Notes: generated by a model from the sequence alone, not told the origin. A stretch of DNA of 18,695 bases from Desulfuromonadales bacterium (GCA_030630015.1 DAOVNV010000013.1:1-18695), one strand, 5' to 3'. Shown: positions 1 to 7,586, counted from the stretch's first letter. Translations and numbers: made by a program.

Positions 1-162
1 CTTGTTCCGAACTTTGTCGATGGGCATTATCGGCTTGGTTTGGCACATATGAAGGCCCGAAATACGGATCAGGCCCGGCAAGCTTTCCTGGAGGTTGTGC
101 GGCTTTCTCCCGAGAGCGAACAGGCCAGGCTGGCCACCAGCTATCTTAAGATACTGCAGTAA
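1..162 (+). CDS. TPR-repeat protein, C-terminal fragment
   Basis: The window opens inside a reading frame that runs without a stop from base 1 to a TAA at 160-162, giving 53 residues. The residues include HYRLGLAHMKARNTDQARQA followed by a short helix ending in RLSP, which fits the two-helix pattern of a tetratricopeptide repeat (alternating small and aromatic positions, then a P at the turn). TPR repeats are protein-protein scaffolds, so no specific partner can be named from this fragment. The next gene begins only 5 bases after the stop, on the same strand, suggesting one transcript. The rest of the gene lies upstream of the window. Confidence 0.65.
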   Translation, partial: LVPNFVDGHYRLGLAHMKARNTDQARQAFLEVVRLSPESEQARLATSYLKILQ

Positions 163-167
163 AGATC

Positions 168-1007
168 ATGCCAGAACTAGAGATTGTCGAAATAGGGTCC
201 GCATTGTGTGAGCGTCGCCAGGAAATGGGTTTGACGCTCGAAGCTGCTGCGGAACAGACCAAGATCAGAAAAACGTATCTTCATGCGCTGGAGGAAGAGC
301 GTTTTGAGGAACTGCCCGGCAAGGTTTATGTTGTCGGTTTCCTCCGGAATTACGCCCGTTTCCTCAAGCTCCCGGTTGACCCTCTGGTGCGTGCCCTGGA
401 AGAGCGGGACCAGGTAGTGGTGAAAAAAGAGAAGCCGCTGCCGGTTTCGGAGTTTCGAGCCGCAGCAACTGTTCCTGCGAGCAGATCCGGAGTGCGGACC
501 ATCGTTTGGCTGGCCTTGATTCTTCTGCTCCTTGCTGGCGTAGGGTTCTATTTTGCCCTCGGCTTGATTGATAGTGACCCGCAGGAAACAGTTAAGCCTG
601 TTTCTCCTGCGTTCCAAGCCGATGTTGTTCAGGACAGCGGACAGACTGCGAATGTCGAACCGCTTCCTGGGCAGGCCGTAGCCGATCAGCAGCCAGTCGT
701 ACCCGAGGTCTCTCATGACCTGCCTGAGAAAGTTGCTGCTCCGCCGCTCATCCCTCTGGGCGGCGGGACCCTTAAGCTGACGGTCGATGGCGAGGGACAC
801 TTTGTTATTGCTTTTGACGGTGGAAAATCACGTGAGTACAAGGCGAAACCGGGCTTGACGCTCAGCTGGTTCGTCAAGAAAGAGGTCGACCTTGATCTGG
901 ACATCGATGGGACCGCACAGTTATGGCTCAACCAGCAGGAGATTGATTTGACCGACAAGCATACCCTGAGACTGGTTTCAGTAAAGGACCAGGAGGGGGG
1001 GCGGTGA
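168..1007 (+). CDS. RodZ-like helix-turn-helix membrane protein (DUF4115 C-terminus)
   Basis: This 279-residue protein has the RodZ-type layout. A Cro/C1-like helix-turn-helix lies at about residues 10-70 (ERRQEMGLTLEAAAEQTKI, then the conserved GKVYVVGFLRNYARFL stretch). A basic linker follows, then one membrane helix at about 110-133, a Pro/Gln-rich periplasmic linker at about 135-195, and a beta-rich DUF4115-like domain at about 200-270. In the family, RodZ links the MreB cytoskeleton to the wall-elongation machinery. Many delta-proteobacterial homologues are annotated only as helix-turn-helix proteins, so a cell-shape role here is inference. The ATG at 168 is chosen because it sits 5 bases after the preceding stop and gives the usual N-terminal distance to the first helix. 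Its ribosome binding site is weak. The 3' end overlaps the next gene by 4 bases (GTGA), implying coupled translation. Confidence 0.8.
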   Translation: MPELEIVEIGSALCERRQEMGLTLEAAAEQTKIRKTYLHALEEERFEELPGKVYVVGFLRNYARFLKLPVDPLVRALEERDQVVVKKEKPLPVSEFRAAATVPASRSGVRTIVWLALILLLLAGVGFYFALGLIDSDPQETVKPVSPAFQADVVQDSGQTANVEPLPGQAVADQQPVVPEVSHDLPEKVAAPPLIPLGGGTLKLTVDGEGHFVIAFDGGKSREYKAKPGLTLSWFVKKEVDLDLDIDGTAQLWLNQQEIDLTDKHTLRLVSVKDQEGGR

Positions 1008-1540
1008 TTATTACCTGTCCGGCATGCAGCTCCCGCTACAAGATCGATCCATCGAGAACATCGAAGGATGTTGTCAGGGTCAAATGTCCTGGCTGCAAAC
1101 ACCAATTTGAGGTTGCGCTTGATATCCCTGCTTCTGTACCCGTAGCAACTGTACCGGACAATGCTGGCGGCAAACCGGTTGTTCTGATTGTCGATGATGC
1201 CCGCTTTTTCAGGCAAATGATCACAGATATTCTTAAGGACCTGCCCGTTTGCCTGGTGACGGCGGAGAATGGTGATGAAGCCTGGAGACATATCGAGAAA
1301 TCCCCGCCCCAACTGTTGCTGCTGGATTTAAATATCCCCGGCAAAAGCGGCTACGATCTTCTAAAAGCCATTCAGCAGAAGCCTGCAATAAGAAATATGA
1401 AAATTCTCGCTATGAGTGGTGTCCAGAGAGGTGAGCAGGTCTCCTCTGAGGTTCGCAGTCTGGGGGCCGATGCTTTCCTCAATAAGTCGTTTACACCACG
1501 GGACCTGCAAAATCGTGTGCGCCAGATACTGGACCTTTAA
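1004..1540 (+). CDS. Zinc-ribbon (MJ0042-type) plus receiver-domain protein
   Basis: The 178-residue product joins two modules. Residues 1-37 form an MJ0042/zinc-ribbon motif with two CxxC knuckles (C5-x2-C8 and C28-x2-C31), of the kind found at the start of many delta-proteobacterial proteins. Residues about 57-178 are a CheY-like receiver with the acid pair D64-D65, phospho-acceptor D108 in LLLLDLNIPGKSG, switch residue S138 and K161. There is no DNA-binding or enzymatic output domain, so signalling probably runs through protein contacts, possibly via the ribbon. The GTG start at 1004 has a strong purine-rich ribosome binding site (AGGAGGGGGG, 991-1000) and overlaps the stop of the RodZ-like gene, so the two are probably translationally coupled. 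The cognate kinase is unknown; a receiver-kinase is encoded 2 kb downstream. Confidence 0.85.
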   Translation: MIITCPACSSRYKIDPSRTSKDVVRVKCPGCKHQFEVALDIPASVPVATVPDNAGGKPVVLIVDDARFFRQMITDILKDLPVCLVTAENGDEAWRHIEKSPPQLLLLDLNIPGKSGYDLLKAIQQKPAIRNMKILAMSGVQRGEQVSSEVRSLGADAFLNKSFTPRDLQNRVRQILDL

Positions 1541-1571
1541 CGATTCCTCTCCAGCTCGCAACCTGGTCAAT

Positions 1572-2363
1572 ATGCTCATTCAGGATGCTGGCTCGGATCC
1601 AATCGACCTAGCCATCGTGCTAGGCTCCGGCTGGAGTCACTTTGCTGACTGCGGTCAACTCATTGCTGAATACAATTACAGGGACTGGCCCTGCTTTCCG
1701 ACAGACATAGTAGCCGGGCATGCTGGCAGCCTGCGTTTGATTCATTATCTTGACTGGCGCATACTCTGTTTTGCCGGTCGTTTCCACTGCTACCAGGGGT
1801 TAAGTGCTTTTCAGGCCTCGCTGCCGATCCGTATTGCGTCGGCTCTGGACTGCCCGAGAATCCTGCTGACATGTGCTGCTGGAGGGGTCAACCCTGCATA
1901 TCAACCCGGCGACTTCATGTGGCTGGACGATCATGTCAACCTGCTGGGGGATAACCCGCTGAAAGGTCTGAAGGAAGACATTTTTGTCGACTTGTCCCAC
2001 CTCTATCATGAAATGCTCTTTGATCCTTTACAGGTATCGATGAAAGATAAGGGGGTCGTTCTGCATCGGGGGATTCTTGCTGCCATGCTCGGACCTTCAT
2101 ATGAAACACCAGCTGAAATTCGCATGCTTGCAAGTCTTGGTGTCGATGTCGTGTCGATGTCAGTGGCTCACGAAGCGATTATGGCACGCTACCTCAAGAT
2201 GGATGTTGCCGGATTGTCGCTGGTTGCAAACCAGGCGGCCGGTCTGGCAGAGACTAATCTCAGTCACGCTGACGTTCTCGCCCAGGCAGAGCTTTCCCGT
2301 GCCCAGGTACATGTTCTCATTGAACAGCTGATTTTGGTTTGGAAAATGACCAGCTCCAACTGA
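1572..2363 (+). CDS. Purine nucleoside phosphorylase (trimeric PNP family)
   Basis: This protein probably performs the phosphorolysis of purine nucleosides to free base and ribose-1-phosphate in purine salvage. Family motifs in order, numbered from ATG 1572: phosphate loop GSG (18-20), GH at 49-50, GRFHCYQG (69-76), LTCAAGG (99-105), the base-binding GPSYETPAEI (174-183, with Y177 and E178), M196, the purine-reading N220, and H232. The frame stays open upstream to 1416, but that would overlap 125 bases of the receiver gene. ATG 1572 gives 263 residues, close to the family's size. No clear Shine-Dalgarno site precedes it, so GTG 1515 remains possible. Oddities: C101 stands where most members have Asn (LTNAAGG), and the usual STVPE segment reads SVAHE. 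Specificity (guanosine/inosine or methylthioadenosine-like substrates) cannot be fixed from this. Confidence 0.8.
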   Translation: MLIQDAGSDPIDLAIVLGSGWSHFADCGQLIAEYNYRDWPCFPTDIVAGHAGSLRLIHYLDWRILCFAGRFHCYQGLSAFQASLPIRIASALDCPRILLTCAAGGVNPAYQPGDFMWLDDHVNLLGDNPLKGLKEDIFVDLSHLYHEMLFDPLQVSMKDKGVVLHRGILAAMLGPSYETPAEIRMLASLGVDVVSMSVAHEAIMARYLKMDVAGLSLVANQAAGLAETNLSHADVLAQAELSRAQVHVLIEQLILVWKMTSSN

Positions 2364-2433
2364 CTTTCTTTTCTGCGTCCTCTAAGTTTCCGTTTTGTAT
2401 AGAGAAAATAGTTCATGTTCAAGGGTAGGCTTC

Positions 2434-2461
2434 TTGACAGTCAGACGGCTCATGGTAGACT
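2434..2461 (+). promoter_or_regulatory. Candidate sigma-70 promoter for the receiver-only gene
   Basis: A perfect -35 hexamer TTGACA (2434-2439) is followed after 16 bases by TAGACT (2456-2461), which matches 4 of 6 positions of TATAAT. Transcription would start near 2468, about 26 bases before the TTG start chosen for the next gene. This argues against the upstream ATG at 2452, which would lie inside the promoter. Confidence 0.4.
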
Positions 2462-2493
2462 TTTACCCAATAGCTTCTGGACAGGAGTCGCCA

Positions 2494-2889
2494 TTGGGTG
2501 AATATAAAAAACATATTCTGATTGTTGATGATGAGGAGAACACCCGTATCGGTTTGAGCAAGCTGCTTGTACAGGAGGGATTCGAAGTCGATAGTGCGGC
2601 AAGCGGGTATGAGGCTCTTGACTATCTGCGGCAGACGAAAGTCAATCTGGTCATCAGTGATATCAACATGCCCGATATGGGTGGCTTGGCTTTTCTTAAA
2701 GAATTGAGTCGCCACTTTCCCAGCACCAATGTCATCATGATTACTGCCTATGGGGGTGTCGAGTCCTATCTTGAAGCCATGAATCTCGGGGCATTCGAAT
2801 ATCTGCACAAACCGGTTCGGCTGAATGAATTGCGATCCGTGATCAAAAAAATCTTCAATGGCGGGCAAACTGTTTCACAAATGTCCTGA
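2494..2889 (+). CDS. Single-domain response regulator (receiver only)
   Basis: Numbered from TTG 2494, this is a 131-residue stand-alone CheY-like receiver. It has acidic residues D12-D13, phospho-acceptor D56 in LVISDINMPDMGG, switch T84 (MITAYGG) and K106 (LHKPV). No output domain follows, so it probably acts by contact or as a phosphorelay intermediate. The frame is open back to 2395 and contains an ATG at 2452. TTG 2494 is preferred because AGGAG (2483-2487) lies 6 bases before it, the ATG has no ribosome binding site, the domain boundary fits, and a candidate promoter overlaps 2452. A UspA gene follows on the same strand after about 20 bases. The MPDMGG and GAFEYLHKPV signatures resemble receivers of NtrC-type regulators and hybrid kinases more than chemotaxis CheY. 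Confidence 0.85.
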   Translation: MGEYKKHILIVDDEENTRIGLSKLLVQEGFEVDSAASGYEALDYLRQTKVNLVISDINMPDMGGLAFLKELSRHFPSTNVIMITAYGGVESYLEAMNLGAFEYLHKPVRLNELRSVIKKIFNGGQTVSQMS

Positions 2890-2909
2890 CGGGCAGTCTG
2901 GAGGTGCAT

Positions 2910-3353
2910 ATGACGTTCAAAACCATACTTTTTGCAACCGATTTCTCAGAGAATTCCGAATACGCGTTTGAGTATGCTTTTGCGCTGGCAAAGAAGTTCA
3001 ACAGCCGGTTGGCTCTGATCCATGTAATCAATGAGCCAGTGGATCTGCGCGGCTTCTACGTGCCCCACATCTCTTTTGACAAACTTGAGGAAGAAATTGA
3101 GCAGGGAGCTTGGAAAGTTATGGAAAAGTTCTGTAAAACCAAGCTTGTAGATTACGAAAATCATGATTGCTACGTGGTCCCGGGTATCCCGTATGATGAA
3201 ATTATCAAAAAAGCAACTGAGGTCGGTGCCAGTCTGATTGTTATGGGAACCCACGGGCGGACCGGTTTTGATCATGTTTTGTTCGGCAGTACAGCAGAGA
3301 AAGTGGTGCGTAAGTCCCCGATGCCGGTTATGACCATTCGTATCGAGGAGTAA
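2910..3353 (+). CDS. UspA-family universal stress protein
   Basis: A 147-residue single-domain UspA protein with the alpha/beta nucleotide-binding fold. It starts with KTILFATDFSENSEYAFEYA and ends with the ATP-binding signature G-x2-G-x9-G-S (GTHGRTGFDHVLFGS), followed by a VVRKSPMPVMTIR strand. The complete signature places it with ATP-binding members (MJ0577-like) rather than non-binding UspA; that is family knowledge, not a test. Such proteins are cytoplasmic dimers that modulate survival under starvation or redox stress. A GTG at 2904 is in frame, but ATG 2910 sits at proper spacing from GAGG (2901-2904), so it is preferred. The gene follows the receiver-only gene by 20 bases, and a strong hairpin terminator lies 43 bases after its stop. 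These two genes are therefore a likely transcription unit from the promoter near 2434. Confidence 0.88.
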   Translation: MTFKTILFATDFSENSEYAFEYAFALAKKFNSRLALIHVINEPVDLRGFYVPHISFDKLEEEIEQGAWKVMEKFCKTKLVDYENHDCYVVPGIPYDEIIKKATEVGASLIVMGTHGRTGFDHVLFGSTAEKVVRKSPMPVMTIRIEE

Positions 3354-3396
3354 GACCTGAATCTGTCGGATATTCACGGGTTCAGGCTATAAACAT

Positions 3397-3439
3397 CTGA
3401 TTCAAAAAAGGCAGCGATTTGCTGCCTTTTTTGAATCAG
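3397..3439. terminator. Perfect 19-bp hairpin terminator after uspA-like gene
   Basis: The arms 3397-3415 (CTGATTCAAAAAAGGCAGC) and 3421-3439 are exact reverse complements around the 5-base loop GATTT. On the plus strand the GC-rich top of the stem (GGCAGC/GCTGCC) is followed by TTTTTT, the layout of a Rho-independent terminator. A run of A on the 5' arm makes it symmetric, so it could also terminate minus-strand transcripts. It closes the receiver-UspA unit. Confidence 0.85.
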
Positions 3440-3440
3440 G

Positions 3441-3470
3441 CCTGAATACGTGAGCACTTGTGTATTCAGG
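3441..3470. repeat. Second hairpin abutting the terminator
   Basis: CCTGAATAC (3441-3449) and GTATTCAGG (3462-3470) are exact 9-base inverted repeats with a 12-base loop. The hairpin begins one base after the 19-bp terminator stem. The same CCTGAAT word appears just after the uspA stop (3356-3362). No T-run follows, so it is not a classical terminator. It may be a leader structure or operator for the downstream kinase gene. Confidence 0.45.
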
Positions 3471-3584
3471 TTATATTGAATATGGACTGATCAGCAGATT
3501 TCGTAGTAGGTTCTTGTTGAGTCCGACAGCCTCCTAAGGGTATCCTGATAATTCAATCTATAGAACTTGCTGGGGTGTTTGTGC

Positions 3585-4748
3585 ATGCGTGAAAAACTTC
3601 TGGTTGTCGATGACGAACGAACAATCCTTGATTTGACGGCAATGGTCCTGCGCGGCAAGGGTTTCGAAGTCCTTCTCACGGATAATGCGCAGGATGGCTA
3701 CGATATCATCGCCGCGGAGGACCCGGCAGTAGTTCTGCTCGATTACATGATGCCCAAGGTAAACGGCCTGGCAGCGCTTTGTGAAATCCGCCAACGTTTT
3801 CCACAAACGTATGTCATCATGTTCACCGGTAAGGGCAGTGAAGATATCGCTGTTGAACTGATGAAGGCCGGGGCCGCGGACTATATTCCCAAGCCCTTTA
3901 GTAATACAAACCTGGTGGAACGGATTGAAAACGTTCTTCACCTGAGAGAAATTGAACTTCGAAATATCGAATTGTTGGAAGAGCGTGAGCGTTTACGCAA
4001 GGAAATCGAAAAATGGAACAGGGACCTGGAGCAGCGGGTTGAAGAAAAATCCCTGGAACTGAAGAGGGCTCACGCTGAGATACTGCAATCAGAAAAACTG
4101 GCAGCTCTGGGTCATCTCTCCGCCGGCATGGCTCATGAAATTCGCAATCCCCTTAACTCGATCAGCCTGTTTGTTCAAGTCTTGCAGACTGGGCTGAAAG
4201 ATGATCCGGAACTGCTCTCCTATTCGGAAAAAGTTATCCAGGAGGTCGAGAGGATAGATGATATCCTGGTCAAGCTTCTGGCGACCAGCAAACGTTCACC
4301 ATTCCAGCTGCGCTCAATCAGTATCCAGGACGTGATCGACAAGGCCCTGGAAATGTTTTCCGAACAAATTCAATCCCAGGGTGTCGATCTGATCAAGGAG
4401 TATGAAACGTCTCCACCACCGATCCTTGCGGACTCTGATGAACTCAGCCAGATATTTTCAAACCTGTTTGCAAATGCCCTGTTCGAAATGGCGACTGGCG
4501 GCAATCTGGAAGTACGACTCAGACATAATGAGCACAACGTGATGATTTCGGTTTGTGACACGGGGCGCGGGATACCGCAGGAGCACCTCAACCAAGTTTT
4601 TGATCCTTTCTTTACCACCAAGAAGAAAGGTACGGGGTTTGGCCTGTCCGTCGTCTTGCGGATTATCAAGACTTATGGTGGTCGTATTGAAGTCAAGAGT
4701 GAGCCAGGTAAAGGAACCTGTTTCGATATACGGATCCCCCTAGGATAA
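3585..4748 (+). CDS. Receiver-histidine kinase (REC-HisKA-HATPase)
   Basis: A 387-residue soluble signalling protein with no membrane helix. Residues 1-120 are a receiver (D9-D10, phospho-acceptor D53 in LLDYMMPKVNG, T81, K103). Residues about 120-165 are a Glu/Arg/Lys-rich coiled coil. HisKA follows with phospho-acceptor H184 in GMAHEIRNPLNS. The HATPase_c domain has an N box around N293/N297, G1 box DTGRGI (325-330) and G2 box GTGFGLSVV (349-357). An N-terminal receiver on a kinase usually means its activity is gated by phosphate from another kinase, so this is likely a mid-relay component. The frame is open from TTG 3567. ATG 3585 is chosen because it starts right at the receiver and GGGGTG (3572-3577) lies upstream. 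It follows the hairpin terminator, so it should have its own promoter. Stand-alone receivers upstream are candidate partners. Confidence 0.88.
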   Translation: MREKLLVVDDERTILDLTAMVLRGKGFEVLLTDNAQDGYDIIAAEDPAVVLLDYMMPKVNGLAALCEIRQRFPQTYVIMFTGKGSEDIAVELMKAGAADYIPKPFSNTNLVERIENVLHLREIELRNIELLEERERLRKEIEKWNRDLEQRVEEKSLELKRAHAEILQSEKLAALGHLSAGMAHEIRNPLNSISLFVQVLQTGLKDDPELLSYSEKVIQEVERIDDILVKLLATSKRSPFQLRSISIQDVIDKALEMFSEQIQSQGVDLIKEYETSPPPILADSDELSQIFSNLFANALFEMATGGNLEVRLRHNEHNVMISVCDTGRGIPQEHLNQVFDPFFTTKKKGTGFGLSVVLRIIKTYGGRIEVKSEPGKGTCFDIRIPLG

Positions 4749-4815
4749 AATTATCCACCAATAATTACCCCCGCTCATCGATCTGGACGCGATCTTTTGG
4801 AACTGAACAGGAATC

Positions 4816-6408
4816 ATGGCTCTCTGGCTGCGTGAAGTTAAATTGAACCTGTCTGTCGATGAGTCCCTGCTGTCCGAGGTTTGTGCCAGCCTGCTCGGTA
4901 TTGACGCTGTTTTGTTGATCGATTTTAAGGTCATTCGCCGGGCCATTGATGCCCGTCGGAAATCTAGGATATTCAGGGTTTACACGGTAGAATTCAAGCT
5001 TGTCGACGAGCAGCAGCTGCTGCATGATCAACAGCACAACAAGCATCTTACAAAAGCCCCAAAGCTGGAAAAGTCTGTTCCCGATCAGATCCGCAGCCCT
5101 CACCGAGCCCTGGTCGTCGGCATGGGCCCTTGTGGGCTGTTTGCTGCGAAAAGACTGGCCGAAGCTGGAGCGCAGGTAACCTTGATCGAGAGTGGGCGCC
5201 CCGTTGAAAAACGGGTGCGTGATGTCGAACGCTTCTGGCTGACGGGTAAACTGGATGAGAGCAGCAATGTCCAGTTCGGCGAGGGCGGTGCCGGGACATT
5301 CTCTGACGGCAAACTGACCACGCGCATCAATCATCCCCGACTGCGTCATATTCTTGAAAGTTTTGTTGCATTCGGTGCTCCGGAAAGCATCCTGGTTGAC
5401 GCCAAGCCACATATAGGTACGGATCGGTTGCGTGAAGTCCTGATCCGTTTCCGGCGGGCCTTGCTGGACCTGGGTGTTGACCTGCGCTTTGAAACATGTC
5501 TTACTGGTTTCGAGGTGCATCAGGGCCGTGTTGTGGGCGGTGTCATCGATGGGAAAGATGTGCTTTCTTGCCAATCCTTGATCCTGGCTCCAGGACACAG
5601 TTCCCGGGCGACCTACCAGATGCTGGAAGAATGCGGCGTCTCCCTGGAATCCAAAAGCTTCGCTATGGGTTTGCGGATTGAGCATCCGACCGAACTGATC
5701 AACCAGATACAGTACGGCAGACAGCCATCCGTGCTTTTGCCGACAGCGGATTATGCCTTGCGCTATAATGACCCGGTTGTCGGGCGTGGCGTTTATTCCT
5801 TTTGTATGTGTCCTGGAGGGGAAGTGGTCAACGCTTCCTCCGAGCAAGAGGGCTTGGTCGTCAACGGCATGAGCCGTGCGGCACGCAGTGGGGAGAGATC
5901 AAACAGTGCAATCGTGGTCGCTGTTCACCCCGCTGATTGGGATGAAAGTCGCGGTCCACTGGCCGGGATGTTCTATCAGCAGCATTGGGAACAAAAAGCC
6001 TTTCAGGCAGGCGGTGGGCATTTCTACGCCCCGGCGCAGAACCTGATGGCTTTTCTGTATAAGGGAGGCGGAGGTCTGCACTCGAGTTGTCGCCCTGGTG
6101 TAGTAGAAGCAGAACTCGACAGGATACTTCCTGCACAGGTTGTCTCTGGGCTGCGCCGGGCTCTGCCCCAATTTGATCGAAAAATGCGTGGCTTTTTGTC
6201 AAACGAAGCTGTGCTGGTCGGGGTTGAGACACGGACCTCTGCACCGTTACGTATCCTTCGGGATGCTTGCGGCGAATCACCTTCGCATGCCGGACTGTTT
6301 CCTGCCGGCGAAGGAGCCGGCTATGCCGGCGGCATTATGAGTTCCGCTCTGGATGGCATCAATATCGCTGACCAGGTTAATAAAGCATGGAGGCTGTCGG
6401 ACTATTAA
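4816..6408 (+). CDS. FAD-dependent dehydrogenase, uncharacterised (COG2509-like)
   Basis: A 530-residue flavoprotein with a roughly 95-residue N-terminal extension ahead of the dinucleotide-binding fold. The FAD site reads VVGMGPCGLFAAKRLAEAGA (GxGxxG at 102-107), with the ribose-binding acidic residue E125 at the end of the second strand. The family signature GEGGAGTFSDGKLTTR (155-170) and a C-terminal FAD motif (PAGEGAGYAGGI, about 496-507) complete the cofactor site. SFCMCPGG (328-335) is another conserved stretch. This resembles the widespread uncharacterised FAD-dependent dehydrogenases of the COG2509 type; substrate and physiological role are not known to me. ATG 4816 has AGGAA 4-5 bases upstream. 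The stop overlaps or abuts the following OB-HD gene, implying an operon running through the hydrolase gene. Many relatives carry a similar N-terminal alpha/beta segment, so the extension is probably real. Confidence 0.8.
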   Translation: MALWLREVKLNLSVDESLLSEVCASLLGIDAVLLIDFKVIRRAIDARRKSRIFRVYTVEFKLVDEQQLLHDQQHNKHLTKAPKLEKSVPDQIRSPHRALVVGMGPCGLFAAKRLAEAGAQVTLIESGRPVEKRVRDVERFWLTGKLDESSNVQFGEGGAGTFSDGKLTTRINHPRLRHILESFVAFGAPESILVDAKPHIGTDRLREVLIRFRRALLDLGVDLRFETCLTGFEVHQGRVVGGVIDGKDVLSCQSLILAPGHSSRATYQMLEECGVSLESKSFAMGLRIEHPTELINQIQYGRQPSVLLPTADYALRYNDPVVGRGVYSFCMCPGGEVVNASSEQEGLVVNGMSRAARSGERSNSAIVVAVHPADWDESRGPLAGMFYQQHWEQKAFQAGGGHFYAPAQNLMAFLYKGGGGLHSSCRPGVVEAELDRILPAQVVSGLRRALPQFDRKMRGFLSNEAVLVGVETRTSAPLRILRDACGESPSHAGLFPAGEGAGYAGGIMSSALDGINIADQVNKAWRLSDY

Positions 6409-6437
6409 TGAGCCGGCTGCAAAGACGGGAGTTTTTA

Positions 6438-7586
6438 GTGAAAAAAAAGTATGTCAGCGAGATCAAGGAAAGGGATTGGGTTGAAGAACCTTTCCTGGTA
6501 CGAAATAAGATCATGGCAATGGCCAAAAATGGCCGGCCCTATATGACCCTGAAATTAATGGATCGCAGCGGCGAGGTCGAGGGGAGAGTCTGGGATCGTG
6601 TGGATGAATTCTCAGCCTGTTTCGAGCGCGATGATTTTATTCTTGTTTCGGCCAAGGCAAGTGTTTATATGGGGAAAATGCAGTTGATAATCCAGGAACT
6701 GCGCAGACTTCCCGATGAGGATGTCGATATTTCCGATTTTCTTCCTGTGGCGTCAAGACCAGTGGAAGCAATGATCAGTGATCTCAGGGAGCGCGTCGCT
6801 GACCTCGGGGACCTACATCTCAAAGCTTTGATGCAGGCCTTTCTCGATGATCAGGAATTCCTGGAAGGCTACAGCAGGGCGCCCGCGGCAAAGGCGATGC
6901 ACCATGTGTATCTCGGGGGGTTGCTGGAGCATGCGCTGGCTGTCGCCTCTCTCGCCGAGGATGTCAGCCAACGCTATCCTGCCCTGAACCGTGATCTCCT
7001 GATTGTCGGTGCGCTGCTTCATGATATTGGTAAGGTGGCTGAACTCAAGTTTGATCGGTCTTTCGAGTACACCGATGTCGGCAAACTGCTTGGTCATATC
7101 GTGATTGGGGTAGAAATGGTCGAAGAGAAATTGCGTACGATACCCGGGTTCCCCAAAGAAATGGCAATTCTCGTGAAGCACCTGCTCCTTTCACATCATG
7201 GCCAGTACGATTTCGGCTCGCCGAAACGGCCTAAAACCCTTGAAGCTGTGGTTCTCAATTCTCTGGATGATATGGATTCCAAGATTAACGGCGTGCAGAC
7301 GCATATCGAAAAGGAACCGGATAGCGAATCGGCTTGGACCCAGTATCACAGGCTTTACGATCGCTACTTTTTCAAGGGTTACGGACAGGGAGCAGCCCGG
7401 ATGCCGATTGGTGACGATATGTCCGGGCCTGATCGGCTTAACGGCGAAAAGCGGGGAACCGGTACGAGGGTGGAACCGGCTTCTCCCAGAAAATCTTCTC
7501 GATTCGGCAACACCCTTGAAGAGCAACTGAAGGGCAAGAGCCTCAACCTGTTTGCATCATCGAAAGAGGGCGCGCCCAATGAATGA
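6438..7586 (+). CDS. OB-fold plus HD-domain nuclease (YhaM-type)
   Basis: From GTG 6438 the product has 382 residues. An OB-fold nucleic-acid-binding domain lies at about 12-95 (NGRPYMTLKLMDRSGEVEGR, then VYMGKMQLIIQEL). A metal-dependent HD domain follows at about 150-285, with an H164 region (GGLLEHALAV), the HD pair H195-D196 in LLHDIGK, LSHHG (252-256) and a late D (SLDDMDSKI). This is the domain order of YhaM-type 3'-5' exoribonucleases; activity on RNA here is inferred. About 85 C-terminal residues are basic, low-complexity and probably unstructured. The frame is open back to ATG 6387 and includes ATG 6408 overlapping the previous stop. GTG 6438 is preferred because CGGGAG (6426-6431) sits 6 bases before it and the start MKKKYVSEIK matches the family. 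It overlaps the next gene by 8 bases. Confidence 0.85.
   Translation: MKKKYVSEIKERDWVEEPFLVRNKIMAMAKNGRPYMTLKLMDRSGEVEGRVWDRVDEFSACFERDDFILVSAKASVYMGKMQLIIQELRRLPDEDVDISDFLPVASRPVEAMISDLRERVADLGDLHLKALMQAFLDDQEFLEGYSRAPAAKAMHHVYLGGLLEHALAVASLAEDVSQRYPALNRDLLIVGALLHDIGKVAELKFDRSFEYTDVGKLLGHIVIGVEMVEEKLRTIPGFPKEMAILVKHLLLSHHGQYDFGSPKRPKTLEAVVLNSLDDMDSKINGVQTHIEKEPDSESAWTQYHRLYDRYFFKGYGQGAARMPIGDDMSGPDRLNGEKRGTGTRVEPASPRKSSRFGNTLEEQLKGKSLNLFASSKEGAPNE

Noticed and set aside
3517..3546. Promoter TTGAGT-18-TATCCT for the receiver-kinase
   Set aside because: Both hexamers are weak and several equally poor pairs exist in the same gap.
4744..4757. Small palindrome GGATAA-AA-TTATCC at the end of the kinase gene
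   Set aside because: Short, AT-rich stem with a 2-base loop and no T-run; not a convincing terminator or operator.
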